Origin: Methanobacteriota archaeon
GTDB lineage: Archaea > JAADCQ01 > Methanopyri > Methanopyrales > Methanopyraceae
Assembly (NCBI GenBank): GCA_027064305.1
Contig: JAMOPY010000046.1
Location: forward strand, 1-62,449
Reading direction: 5' to 3'
Length of the DNA stretch: 62,449 nucleotides
In this document: piece after piece, positions 40,913 through 49,429 of the stretch
Layout: each line of letters opens with the position of its first letter
How positions within the stretch are numbered: position 1 is the stretch's first letter
Translations under genes and position numbers: made by a program
The notes under the pieces: generated by a model
What the model was told of the DNA's origin: nothing
The model's database searches: none
Seen by the model: the letters and a program-made list of their open reading frames with translations, nothing else

Positions 40913-41173
40913 GTGGCCCGCCACGTGTACAAGTACAAGAAGGTCGTAGTGTACCACGGCCACCCCGGTTACTACCACGGGTATCGGTACTACCCGTACC
41001 ACCCGACGTACGGGCACCATGTGGTCGCGTACAAGAAGACGGGGCTGCTCGGGAGCCTGCTGAAGCTCGGGCTGGCGGCCGCGATCCTGATCATCGTGGT
41101 GATCGGGCTGGTCCTCCTCGTCGGGCTGTACCTGCTGTACCGGTTCCTGGCCCGGCGGAGGCGGGTCGCCTAG
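40913..41173 (+). CDS. Small single-pass membrane protein with His/Tyr-rich N-terminus
   Basis: 86 aa from GTG 40913. The first 40 residues are strikingly rich in His and Tyr (YHGHPGYYHGYRYYPYHP, then YGHHVVAYKK). A transmembrane helix of about 28 residues (LGLAAAILIIVVIGLVLLVGLYLLY) and a basic tail RFLARRRRVA follow, predicting an N-out, C-in topology. No family is recognised. The His cluster may bind metal ions; this is inference. Confidence 0.65.
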   Translation: MARHVYKYKKVVVYHGHPGYYHGYRYYPYHPTYGHHVVAYKKTGLLGSLLKLGLAAAILIIVVIGLVLLVGLYLLYRFLARRRRVA

Positions 41174-41174
41174 C

Positions 41175-41220
41175 CCGGCCGGCCGATCGTTATCGTTATC
41201 GTAACGATTGCGGGCCGGCT
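41175..41220. repeat. Long imperfect hairpin containing an ATCGTTA palindrome
   Basis: Core ATCGTTA (41192-41198)-TCG-TAACGAT (41202-41208), with an extra ATCGTTA copy at 41186-41192, flanked by complementary CCCGGCCGGCC and GCGGGCCGGC. It follows the small membrane gene by a few bases. Being in the 115-bp gap 41174-41288, it is the third member of the motif family also found after both tRNAs. The rest of the gap shows no other feature. Confidence 0.55.
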
Positions 41221-41288
41221 CGGCACGCTGTGGAAAACGTATTTCGGGCCGGGGTGGACCGCCTCGAGGGCGCTTTGGGGGACGCCGG

Positions 41289-42545
41289 TTGAGTGACCGG
41301 GTTCTCGAGGCGCTGGACGCCGTGGAGGAGCGCTGGGCCGATGACCTCCGCGAGGCGCAGGTTCGGATGCTGTCGGACCTCCGGGGGCAGTTGGAGGAGG
41401 ATCGGGTGGCCATCCTCCGGGAGCGGCCCGGCTCCGGAAAGACGTGGCTGCTGCGTCGGATCGCCCGCGTGTACGGGGAGGGAGGCCGGGTTCACGTGCT
41501 GTTCTCGACCCCGTCCCCGGACCTGGCGGAGCGGGAGGTGAAGCGGTTCCGGGATGACTGGGGGCTGCGGGCGGAGCGGTGGCGGGACGTGAGCGAGTAC
41601 GAGTGCCGGGTGAGCCTGGACGTGCTCCTCGGGGATCGGCTGAGCGAGCGGGAGTTGCTTCGGGTGTACCGGGACGCCTCCCGGGCGAACGATCTCCCGA
41701 AGTGTCACCCGGAGTTCTACCGGAAGGACGGGCCGCTGCTGGGTCGGATCGGGGACGAAGGGCTGCGGGAGCAGGTTCGGGAGGCGCTGTACCGGGACAA
41801 TCCGTACGTGCACGGGTTCGCCCCGTGGGACGAGTGCGAGGGGTGCGAGGCGGTGCGGCAGCTGCGGTCCCCGGCCCGGATCGTCTGCCTGTCCTTCGAC
41901 AAGCTGCTGTCGGTTCCGTCCCTGTACGCTTCCCACGAGCGGACCCGGGATGCCCAGGGTAAGGAGCCGCTGATGACGCTGGAGGACTGGAGGGAGGTGC
42001 TGGAGGGCGCCCTCGTGGTGCTGGACGACGCGCACATGCTGCCCGGGGCGCTCGTGGTGGAGGTGCCCGGGTACGTGCCGGTCGGTGGGTCCACGCTGGA
42101 GGGTCGGTTGGATGGCCTGGCGATGGGGCAGGAGTACCTGTGGAGGGTGGTGGACTGGGGTCAGGACGTTCGGAACGTGAAGGAGGCGCTGCGGGGCGAG
42201 GTGCTCCGGGAGGTGCGGGACGTGCTGGTGCGGGAGCTGGAGGACTGGCTGGAGGAGCTGCGCGACCGGATCGTCCGGGACCGGAACGCGGGGTACCTGC
42301 ACGCGAGGAAGCAGCTGTCGCTGCTGAACGAGCTGGTGAACCGGGCGGAGGAGCTGGGCGTGCGGGAGTGGGTGGCGGTGCGGAGCCCCCGGCGCGGTGG
42401 GAGCCGGATGCTCACGTTCGCCCCGGTGATCGAGAGCTTGGATCAACTGTTGGGGCTGCTCATGGGGCCGGACCTGATGGACCTGCCGGAGGCGTACCTG
42501 GCGGCCGAGAACCGCCCGACGCTGTCGGAGCTGCGGTGCGGGTGA
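41289..42545 (+). CDS. XPD/DinG-like helicase, N-terminal (ATP-binding, Fe-S) half
   Basis: 418 aa from TTG 41289. Motif I RPGSGKTW (46-53), motif Ia LFSTPSPDLAEREV, motif II VVLDDAHM (DDAH 246-249) and ARIVCLSFDKLL are in the order of superfamily 2 XPD-type helicases. Cysteines 106, 139, 183 and 186 lie between Ia and II, where XPD holds a [4Fe-4S] cluster, though the spacing differs. The HD2 domain with motifs IV-VI is missing; the next gene, 6 bp downstream, may supply it. Confidence 0.65.
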   Translation: MSDRVLEALDAVEERWADDLREAQVRMLSDLRGQLEEDRVAILRERPGSGKTWLLRRIARVYGEGGRVHVLFSTPSPDLAEREVKRFRDDWGLRAERWRDVSEYECRVSLDVLLGDRLSERELLRVYRDASRANDLPKCHPEFYRKDGPLLGRIGDEGLREQVREALYRDNPYVHGFAPWDECEGCEAVRQLRSPARIVCLSFDKLLSVPSLYASHERTRDAQGKEPLMTLEDWREVLEGALVVLDDAHMLPGALVVEVPGYVPVGGSTLEGRLDGLAMGQEYLWRVVDWGQDVRNVKEALRGEVLREVRDVLVRELEDWLEELRDRIVRDRNAGYLHARKQLSLLNELVNRAEELGVREWVAVRSPRRGGSRMLTFAPVIESLDQLLGLLMGPDLMDLPEAYLAAENRPTLSELRCG

Positions 42546-42551
42546 GCGGAA

Positions 42552-43316
42552 TTGGGTCGGGCCGTCTTCCACCTGCTGCCGGTGCGCCTGAAGGTGAAGG
42601 ATGCGTGGAGGCTGGGCCGGCTGATCGGGCGGCTGGACGTCCGGAATCACCGGGTGCTGGTGCTCGATCGGGCCCGCGGGTTCGCCGACAAGGTGCACGA
42701 GGCCCTGGGGGACGCGGAGCGGGTTCGGAGCGTGGAGGATCTGGAGCGGTTCGCGGGCCGCGGGGGCGGGTTCGCGGTCGCGGAGATCATGCGCGGGCTC
42801 ATGGGGGCGGACGTGCGCGGGATCGAGGGCATGATCGTGTGCCGCACGTACCTGTCCAACTACGCCGCCCAGCGCTCCATCGTCATCCCGATCATGCTCC
42901 GTCGGATTCGGTTGGAGCCGAAGCCGGTGATGCGGGAGAACCCGCTGGACGCGCTGCGGTTGGAGGCGTTCGAGAGCGTGCTGCACGATCTCGCCACGGT
43001 GTCCGGCCGGGCGGTGCGGGCGGAGGACCTGGACGAGCACCCGTTCACGGTGCTGGTGGGCGCCGGCACGGTCGTGGAGGTGATCCAGCGGTACCCGGAG
43101 GAGGCCGGGGAAATCTACCGGACGTTCCGGGACCGGTTCAGCTCGGTCGATCCCCGGGTGAGGGTGCTAGACCTGGACTCCGGTGAGGAGCTGCCGGTGG
43201 AGAAGGTGATCGACGGGTCCACCCGCGTGAGCGTTCGCGACTTTGAGGAGCTGGAGAGGGAGGAGCGAGAGCGGCTGATTAGGTGGATGGAGCGAAAGCT
43301 GTTCATGGTCAGATGA
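42552..43316 (+). CDS. Possible C-terminal half of the split XPD-like helicase
   Basis: 254 aa from TTG 42552. An early Rossmann-like segment NHRVLVLDRARGFADKVHEAL and the later FAVAEIMRGLMGADVRGIEGMIVCRTYLSN occupy the positions of XPD motifs IV and V, where G-D-L/F-x-G-x-x-x-x-V-I-I is expected. It then continues in a charged helical region. The resemblance is weak. Gene order, same strand and the 6-bp gap support a partnership with the preceding gene; on its own it would be hypothetical. Confidence 0.45.
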   Translation: MGRAVFHLLPVRLKVKDAWRLGRLIGRLDVRNHRVLVLDRARGFADKVHEALGDAERVRSVEDLERFAGRGGGFAVAEIMRGLMGADVRGIEGMIVCRTYLSNYAAQRSIVIPIMLRRIRLEPKPVMRENPLDALRLEAFESVLHDLATVSGRAVRAEDLDEHPFTVLVGAGTVVEVIQRYPEEAGEIYRTFRDRFSSVDPRVRVLDLDSGEELPVEKVIDGSTRVSVRDFEELEREERERLIRWMERKLFMVR

Positions 43317-43336
43317 GGCGGGTTGGGGGGTCTCCC

Positions 43337-44527
43337 GTGAGGTTACACATCGCCACCGAGGAGGAGATCCGGAGGGGCGAGACCGCGGACGTCTACTTCC
43401 GGCGGATTCGGCGGGTGCTGGAGGAGGAGGGGTTGGACGACGTAGAGGTCGTGGCGGAGGTCTCCGCGCACTCGCTCCCGGAGGGCTGGCCCTGGGGCGT
43501 TCTGTGCGGCGTGGAGGAGGCGCTGTCGCTGCTCGAGGGTCGGGACGTGACGGTCTACGCGATGGACGAGGGCGAGGTCTTCCGGCCGGGTCAACCCGTG
43601 ATGCGGATCGAGGGCCCATACGTCGAGTTCTGCGAGCTGGAGACGGCGCTGATCGGGTGCCTGGCCAAGGCGACGGGGATCGCGACGAAGGCGGCCCGGT
43701 GCAAGCTGGCGGCGGGTGACCGGCCCGTGTACAGCTTCGGGATCCGGCGGCAGCACCCGGCGATCGCCCCGATGGTGGACCGGGCCGCGTACGTCGGCGG
43801 CTGCGACGGGGTGTCGGGGATCAAGGGGGCGGAGCTGATAGGGGAGCGACCGGTCGGCACCATGCCGCACGCGTTCATCCTGGTATTCGGGGACCAGCGC
43901 GAGGCCTGGCGTGCCTTCGACGAGCACGTGCCGGAGGACGTCCCCAGGGTCGCGCTCGTGGACACGTTCTACGATGAGGTGGAGGAGGCCCTCATGGCGG
44001 CGGAGGAGCTGGGCGACCGGCTGTTCGGCGTGCGCCTGGACACGCCGTCCTCGCGGCGGGGCGATATGGCGGAGATCGTGCGCGAGGTCCGGTGGGAGCT
44101 GGACGCCCGCGGGTACGAGGACGTGAAGATCATGGTCTCCGGCGGGCTGGACGAGGAGGAGATCCGCGAGCTCGCGGAGGCCGGGGCGGACGCGTTCGGC
44201 GTCGGCACGGCGATCTCGGACGCGCCGGCCGTGGACTTCGCCATGGACGTGGTGGAGGTGGAGGGCGAGCCCCGGGCGAAGCGTGGCAAGCTGTCGGGAG
44301 CGAAGCAGGTGTGGAGATGCCCGGAGTGCCTGGAGGACGTGGTGACGCTCGCCGACCGGAGGCCGGGAGCGTGCCGGAGGTGCGACGCGGAGCGGCGCCC
44401 GCTGCTGCGTAAGTTCATCGAGGACGGCGAGCCCGTTCGGGAGCCGAGGGGGCCGAAGGAGGCCAGGAAGCACGCGCTGGAGACCGTGAGGAGGTTGGAG
44501 GGGACGCACCGTGAGCGAGGTGAGTGA
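43337..44527 (+). CDS. pncB: Nicotinate phosphoribosyltransferase (archaeal type)
   Basis: 396 aa from GTG 43337, preceded by GGGGGG with 7-nt spacing; ATG 43313 overlaps the previous stop and is the alternative. HIATEEEIRRGETADVYFRR, SFGIRRQHPAIAPMVDRAAYVGGCDGVSG, GTMPHAF and SGGLDEEEIRELAEAGADAFGVGT match the family. It makes nicotinate mononucleotide for NAD. A C-terminal zinc ribbon (CPECLED ... CRRCDAE) is typical of the archaeal form. Confidence 0.92.
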   Translation: MRLHIATEEEIRRGETADVYFRRIRRVLEEEGLDDVEVVAEVSAHSLPEGWPWGVLCGVEEALSLLEGRDVTVYAMDEGEVFRPGQPVMRIEGPYVEFCELETALIGCLAKATGIATKAARCKLAAGDRPVYSFGIRRQHPAIAPMVDRAAYVGGCDGVSGIKGAELIGERPVGTMPHAFILVFGDQREAWRAFDEHVPEDVPRVALVDTFYDEVEEALMAAEELGDRLFGVRLDTPSSRRGDMAEIVREVRWELDARGYEDVKIMVSGGLDEEEIRELAEAGADAFGVGTAISDAPAVDFAMDVVEVEGEPRAKRGKLSGAKQVWRCPECLEDVVTLADRRPGACRRCDAERRPLLRKFIEDGEPVREPRGPKEARKHALETVRRLEGTHRERGE

Positions 44528-45401
44528 GAGGCTCGGTAGGGCGCTATTGGAGACCGTGAAGCGGGACGATCCCTCGCCCTTCGTGGAGGCCGTCCGGGAG
44601 GTGAATCCTGACCCGGAGGAGGTGAGGAGGTTCCTGGAGGCGCTGCGGATCCAGCGCGAGAAGGGCAGGGTGTCCGAGGACACCGTGAGGGCCGCGGAGC
44701 GGGCCGTCAGGGAGCTGGTCGGTGGGGAGGAGCGGGAGCGCGAGGTCGGCGTCCGGGAGGTGGACCCGCTGGCGGAGTACGCGGGAGTCGATCGGGTGCT
44801 GGGTACCATCATGACGGGGAAGGAGGCCGACGTCCTGCTGGCGGAGCGGGAGGGCAGGAAGGTGGCGCTGAAGGTGTACCGGGCGTTCACCGGGCGGGAG
44901 GAGCGTCGGGAGGAGCGGGCCTACCGGACGGAGGACGGCGAGGTCGTGCGTCGCGTGAGTCGGGGCGACGCGGCCCTTCGGGAGTACTCGCTGCTGCGCC
45001 GGGCGTACGAGGCCGGGGTTCGGGTTCCGAAGCCCTACGACGCGAGGCCCGGGGTCATCGTCATGCAGTACGTGCCCGGCGAGCCCCTGTACCGGGCTCC
45101 GGACCTTCGGGACCCGGGGGCGGTGCTCGACGACCTGCTGGAGCAGGTGGAGCGGTTGGCGGTCCGGGCGGGCCTGGTGCACGGTGACCTGAGCGCGTTC
45201 AACGTGCTCGTGAGCGAGGACGAGATCCCCTTCCTCATCGACCTGTCCGAGGCCAAGAAGGTCCATGAGCCCGGGGCGCTGCGGCTCCTGAGGAGGGACG
45301 TGGAGAACCTGGTCGACTTCTTCGAGCGGAAGTACGGGGTCACCCGGGACGTCGACGGGTTCGTGTCGAGGGTGAAGGCGCGTGTACGAGGTGATCGGTG
45401 A
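44511..45401 (+). CDS. rio1: RIO1-type serine protein kinase
   Basis: 296 aa from GTG 44511, overlapping pncB by 17 bp. The RIO kinase signature is clear: TGKEADVLLAEREGRKVALKVYR, VVMQYVPGEP-like VIVMQYVPGEPLY, catalytic loop LVHGDLSAFNVLV and metal loop LIDLSEAKKV. The N-terminal 90 residues are charged helices. RIO1 acts in small-subunit maturation. Confidence 0.93.
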   Translation: MSEVSERLGRALLETVKRDDPSPFVEAVREVNPDPEEVRRFLEALRIQREKGRVSEDTVRAAERAVRELVGGEEREREVGVREVDPLAEYAGVDRVLGTIMTGKEADVLLAEREGRKVALKVYRAFTGREERREERAYRTEDGEVVRRVSRGDAALREYSLLRRAYEAGVRVPKPYDARPGVIVMQYVPGEPLYRAPDLRDPGAVLDDLLEQVERLAVRAGLVHGDLSAFNVLVSEDEIPFLIDLSEAKKVHEPGALRLLRRDVENLVDFFERKYGVTRDVDGFVSRVKARVRGDR

Positions 45402-45810
45402 GTACGTGCGCGGGCTGGGGGAGGGCCGGAAGTACGTGAGCATGCCTTATTACCGGGAGGAGATGCGGAGGATCACCGGGGAGTACCCGTACCCGGGCAC
45501 GTTCAACGTCAGGGTGGAAGAGGAGGAGAGGCAAGCACTGCTGCGCATCGCCGAGTCCCACGGTCACAGGATCGAGCCCCGGGGTGAGCTGGGAGGGGCC
45601 TGGCTCTACCCGTGCACCGCCAACGGGGTCCGCGCCTGGCTGGTGTTCCCCGACCTGGCCGAACACCGCGACCATCTGGAGCTAATCTCCGGGTTGGAGC
45701 TGCGCCGGGCGCTGGGCGTGCTGCCCGGTGATCCCGTCAAAATCAGGCTGTGGGGACCGAAATCTTGGCGGATCTGGCGGAGCGGTTGCGCGAGGTCCGG
45801 AGAACGCTGA
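45382..45810 (+). CDS. ribK: CTP-dependent riboflavin kinase
   Basis: 142 aa from GTG 45382, overlapping rio1 by 20 bp. GEYVRGLGEGRKYVSMPYY, YPGTFNVRV and the C-terminal GDPVKIRLWG match the archaeal RibK family (DUF120), which uses CTP to make FMN. The last 20 residues overlap ribB and are probably non-essential. Confidence 0.92.
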   Translation: MYEVIGEYVRGLGEGRKYVSMPYYREEMRRITGEYPYPGTFNVRVEEEERQALLRIAESHGHRIEPRGELGGAWLYPCTANGVRAWLVFPDLAEHRDHLELISGLELRRALGVLPGDPVKIRLWGPKSWRIWRSGCARSGER

Positions 45811-46496
45811 AGCGCGGCGACCCGGTGCTCGTGTTCGACTTCGAGGATCGGGAGGGAGAGACCGACCTGATGTTCTGGGCCGCTAAGGTGAGGCCGGAGC
45901 ACGTCGCGACGCTGAGGGAGCGCGCCGGCGGGCTCATCTGCGTCGTCCTGCACCCCGAGCACGCCCGGGAGATCGGGCTGCCGCACCTGGTCGAGGTGTA
46001 CCGGGCCGCGGGGGACGAGTTCCCGCTCCTGCGGGCCACCAGACCGGACGACATCCCGTACGACGAGCGCTCCACGTTCTCGATCACGGTCAACCACCGG
46101 GAGACGTTCACCGGGGTCACGGACGAGGATCGATCCCTCACCATCCGAAAGCTCGCGGAGTTCTTCGAGCGGGAGCACGAGGACCCGATCCGCGAGTTCG
46201 GTAGGGAGTTCCGGTCACCCGGCCACGTCCACCTGTTGCGACCGTTCGACGGACTCCTGGACGAGCGTCAGGGCCACACGGAGCTCACCGCGGCCCTGCT
46301 GGAGATGGTCGGACTCGAGCCCAAGGTGGCCGTGATCTGCGAGATGCTGGAGCCCGGAGGTGGCTCAATGCCACCGGACCGCGCCCGAGAGGTGGCCGAG
46401 GAGATGGGGGCCCCGTTCGTGACCGGGGACGAGATACTCGACGCGTGGGAGCGCGGCCTCCGGGTGCGGGAAAACGGAAAAGGAACCGTGGGGTGA
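45750..46496 (+). CDS. ribB: 3,4-dihydroxy-2-butanone-4-phosphate synthase
   Basis: 248 aa from GTG 45750, overlapping ribK by 61 bp. DFEDREGETDLMFWA (metal-binding acidic loop), TVNHRETFTGVTDEDRSLTI and RPFDGLLDERQGHTELTAALLEMVGLEPKVAVICEML are hallmark segments. It makes the four-carbon unit of riboflavin from ribulose 5-phosphate, complementing ribK next door. Confidence 0.95.
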   Translation: MGTEILADLAERLREVRRTLKRGDPVLVFDFEDREGETDLMFWAAKVRPEHVATLRERAGGLICVVLHPEHAREIGLPHLVEVYRAAGDEFPLLRATRPDDIPYDERSTFSITVNHRETFTGVTDEDRSLTIRKLAEFFEREHEDPIREFGREFRSPGHVHLLRPFDGLLDERQGHTELTAALLEMVGLEPKVAVICEMLEPGGGSMPPDRAREVAEEMGAPFVTGDEILDAWERGLRVRENGKGTVG

Positions 46497-46518
46497 GGGT
46501 CGTCCGGGGGAGCCCCGG

Positions 46519-47136
46519 GTGAGGAAGCTCGCCATCCTGACGGCCGCGATGCTCCTCTCGGCCGTCGTCCCGTCGCTCGCGCAGACGGTCGGTGGGACGG
46601 CTCAGACGGTCCAAACCACCCAATCGGTGCAGACCGCGCCGGCAGGGACCGGAGGGGGAGGGACGGCGGTTCAGGGGACGACGCAGGCGGCGCCCTCCGG
46701 TGGCGGCGCCGGCGGGTCGGCCGCCTCCCAGCCCACGCAGGGTAGTCAGAAGGGCGGAGGCCAGCACAACCAGAAGAAGGGAGGGAGTCACCAGCGGGAG
46801 GCCCAGCCAGTGAAGCGCGAGACGGGTGGATCCCAAGAGGCGGGGCTCGGCCGGCTGATGGGTGAGTACAGGTACTACACGATGGCGGCGGCGGTCGGCC
46901 TCATGGTGCTCGCTGGGCTGGTGGGTCACGGAATGCTGAAGTTCGAGCGCGAGACCGCCCGAGGCTTGTCCGGGTCGGGGTCGGAAAGACGAGCGGGGAC
47001 GGGTAGATCGGGCGGCGGGAGGGAACGGCGCACCGGGTCGGGGAGGTCCAGGAGGCGCACATCGTCCCTAATCGAGGGCCACGAGGAGGACGTGGAGAAG
47101 GTTAAGCGACTGTGGGAGCAGCTGAGGGAGGAGTGA
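46519..47136 (+). CDS. Low-complexity secreted/membrane protein with basic cytoplasmic tail
   Basis: 205 aa from GTG 46519 (GGGGGAG 7 nt upstream). A signal-like N-terminus (LAILTAAMLLSAVVPSLAQ) is followed by about 75 residues of Gln/Thr/Gly/Ser-rich low complexity (GGTAQTVQTTQSVQTAP), a hydrophobic helix (MAAAVGLMVLAGLVGHGML, about 118-136) and a Gly/Ser/Arg-rich basic tail with RSGGGRERRTGSGRSRRR. No family is recognised. The tail resembles RGG-type nucleic-acid-binding segments, which is odd for a membrane protein. Confidence 0.6.
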   Translation: MRKLAILTAAMLLSAVVPSLAQTVGGTAQTVQTTQSVQTAPAGTGGGGTAVQGTTQAAPSGGGAGGSAASQPTQGSQKGGGQHNQKKGGSHQREAQPVKRETGGSQEAGLGRLMGEYRYYTMAAAVGLMVLAGLVGHGMLKFERETARGLSGSGSERRAGTGRSGGGRERRTGSGRSRRRTSSLIEGHEEDVEKVKRLWEQLREE

Positions 47137-47149
47137 GGGGAGTTCGGGC

Positions 47150-47536
47150 ATGGCGTTGAGGTGCCCCAAGTGCGGTGGTCCGGTGCGCCCACACCCGGAG
47201 TCGCTGGAGTGCGAGGAGTGCGGCTGGTCCAAGGAGCTGAGCGGCCGGCCACGGCGCTCCACCCGACTCAAGTGGGCCAAAGAGTACGCGACGCGGGTGC
47301 TGCGAGAGGAGTTCGATGACTGCGGCGTGGTGAAGGTCTTCGTGCGCGGCCCCCGGGGACCTCGGGGCGATGAATACCTGGCCGCCACGGTCTACGTGGA
47401 GGACCATCACAAGGCGATCGGCAAGGAAGGGAAGCGGGTGAAGGAGGTGGAGGAGCGGCTTCGGGAGATCTGCGAGGAGCTGGACGTGCCGCCGGTCCGC
47501 ATCACCATCCAGCCCGCCTCGCAGGCTCCGGACTAG
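47150..47536 (+). CDS. Zinc-ribbon protein with KH-like GxxG element
   Basis: 128 aa from ATG 47150. An N-terminal zinc ribbon, CPKCGG and CEECGW (Cys at about 5, 8, 22, 25), is followed by a basic linker and an alpha-beta domain with AIGKEGKRVKEVEERLREI, similar to the GxxG loop of KH domains. It probably binds RNA. I recognise no named family. It ends before a T-rich terminator. Confidence 0.55.
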   Translation: MALRCPKCGGPVRPHPESLECEECGWSKELSGRPRRSTRLKWAKEYATRVLREEFDDCGVVKVFVRGPRGPRGDEYLAATVYVEDHHKAIGKEGKRVKEVEERLREICEELDVPPVRITIQPASQAPD

Positions 47537-47539
47537 CCG

Positions 47540-47557
47540 TTTCCGTTTTTCCTTTCT
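47540..47557 (+). terminator. T-rich terminator after the zinc-ribbon gene
   Basis: TTTCCGTTTTTCCTTTCT just after the stop codon, without a strong hairpin, a typical archaeal termination tract. Confidence 0.5.
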
Positions 47558-47625
47558 GGTTCTGGTCCCGACCCGGGCCCCCGGTGGGTCGCGGTCCGCC
47601 ATTCATCCGCCGGGGTGGTCCGACT

Positions 47626-49332
47626 TTGCCGTCGGCGGTGGTCGTGGAGGACCTGAGGAAGGTCTACGAGACCGAGACGAGGGGTGAGGTGGTCGCGCTG
47701 GACGGGTTGAACCTGGAGGTGGAGGAGGGGGAGATTCACGGAATCCTGGGTCGGAGTGGGGCGGGCAAGAGCACGCTGATTCGGATCCTGCGCGGGGTCG
47801 AGCGGTTCGACGAGGGTAGGGTGGAGGTGTGCGGGATCGAGCTGACGCCGGACGCGCCGGAGTCCCGGTTCACCGAGGTGAAGAAGGTCACCGCGATCCA
47901 TCCGCAGCGGGAGTTCGGGCTGTGGCCGGAGACGGCGGCGGAGAACGTGATGCGGAAGCTGTACTGGAAGCGGTCGGGCGTGGAGGAGCTGCCCCCGGAG
48001 GACACGTCCGACTACGAGGAGCTGTACGAGGAGGCGTTGGAGTACCTGAGGATCGTGGGGCTGGAGCACAAGGCCGATCACTACGCCCCGGTGCTCTCGG
48101 GCGGCGAGAAGCAGCGGTTGCTGCTGGCGAGGCAGCTGGCCAAGGACCCGGAGGTCCTGCTCCTGGACGAGCCGGCGGCCATGTCCTGCCCGGGCACGAA
48201 GCAGCAGCTGCTGGACGCGATCCGACGGGCTAACGAGGAGAAGGGGCTGACCGTGATCGTCGTCTCGCACCTGACGGAGGTCATCGAGTACCTGTGCGAC
48301 ACGGCGACGCTGATCGAGGAGGGCAGGGACGTGCTGCACGGCTCTCCGAGGGAAGCGGTGGAGAGGTTGACCCGTGGGATGCCCGAGCCGGCCCCGAAGC
48401 CGGAGCCGGGGGAGGAGGTCGTTCTACGGGTCTCCGACCTCGAGAAGCGGTACCAGTTGCTGCGCTGCGGTGAGACGCTGCACATGCGGGACGTGAACCT
48501 GGAGGTGCGGCGGGGTGAGGTGCTGGCGGTGGTCGGTCCGAGCGGGGCGGGTAAGACGGTGCTGCTCCGGATGATCGCGGGGGTGGAGCTGCCGGACGGT
48601 GGGGAAATCGAGCTCAAGGTCGACGGTGAGTGGGTGAGCCTGACGGACCTGGGCTACGGTCGGATGGAGGCCCGTAGGCGGATCGGGATCGTGCACCAGG
48701 AGTTCGGGTACGTGCACCACGCCACGGTGCGGGACCTGCTCGCGGGCCGGCTGGGGGTGAAGAGCGCGAGCGTGCTGGAACGAGCGCGGGAGCGGGCCGA
48801 GGAGCTCGGGATCAGCGAAAAGGTGCTGGACGTACTCTACGCGCTGACGGACCTGCCGCGGGAGGAGGCGGAGGAGCGGTTGAAGGAGCTGGACCTCAGC
48901 CCGGAGATCCTGGATGAGCTGTTTCCGAGGCTGCCGGCGGAGGAGGTCGAGCGGTTCGCCAGGCCCGTGTTCCAGGCCTTCGACCTGCCCATGGAGGTGC
49001 TGGACATGAAGTTCGGCGAGCTGTCCGGGGGTCAGAAGGTCCGGGTGGCCATCGCGCTGGAGCTGGCCACCGAACCCGAGTTGCTCCTCCTGGATGAGCC
49101 GTTCGGGGACCTGGACCCCGTCACGCTGCGCAGCGTGACGAACTCGCTGAAGCGGTTCGTTGAGAGGCGCGGGATCACGACGATCCTGGTGAGTCACGAC
49201 GTGCGCTTCGTGGAGGAGACGGCCACCCGGGCGGTCCTGCTGGACGACGGTAGGATCGTGATGGAGGGAGGGCCGGAGGAGGTGTGTCGCGAGTTCGTGG
49301 AGAGGAGCGAGGCGCGGTTCCTGCAGTCGTAG
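47626..49332 (+). CDS. atwA: Methyl-CoM reductase activation component A2 (double ABC ATPase)
   Basis: 568 aa from TTG 47626 (GGGGTGG 8 nt upstream). It has two ABC cassettes: GRSGAGKST with SGGEKQR and LLLDEPAAMSC, then GPSGAGKTV with SGGQKV and LLLDEPFGDLDP. The two halves are joined by a Pro/Glu linker (PEPAPKPEPGEE) and there are no membrane segments. The phrase VTAIHPQREFGLWPETAAENVMRKL is family-specific. Component A2 uses ATP in reductive activation of methyl-coenzyme M reductase. Confidence 0.9.
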   Translation: MPSAVVVEDLRKVYETETRGEVVALDGLNLEVEEGEIHGILGRSGAGKSTLIRILRGVERFDEGRVEVCGIELTPDAPESRFTEVKKVTAIHPQREFGLWPETAAENVMRKLYWKRSGVEELPPEDTSDYEELYEEALEYLRIVGLEHKADHYAPVLSGGEKQRLLLARQLAKDPEVLLLDEPAAMSCPGTKQQLLDAIRRANEEKGLTVIVVSHLTEVIEYLCDTATLIEEGRDVLHGSPREAVERLTRGMPEPAPKPEPGEEVVLRVSDLEKRYQLLRCGETLHMRDVNLEVRRGEVLAVVGPSGAGKTVLLRMIAGVELPDGGEIELKVDGEWVSLTDLGYGRMEARRRIGIVHQEFGYVHHATVRDLLAGRLGVKSASVLERARERAEELGISEKVLDVLYALTDLPREEAEERLKELDLSPEILDELFPRLPAEEVERFARPVFQAFDLPMEVLDMKFGELSGGQKVRVAIALELATEPELLLLDEPFGDLDPVTLRSVTNSLKRFVERRGITTILVSHDVRFVEETATRAVLLDDGRIVMEGGPEEVCREFVERSEARFLQS

Positions 49333-49429
49333 CGGGTCGGTCGGGCCCCTCCCCTCATCGGGCTCGGCTCTGCGGGACCTCCTCATCCCCGATCCGAGGA
49401 TCCGTCCCGGGTTCTATCCTCATCCGGGC

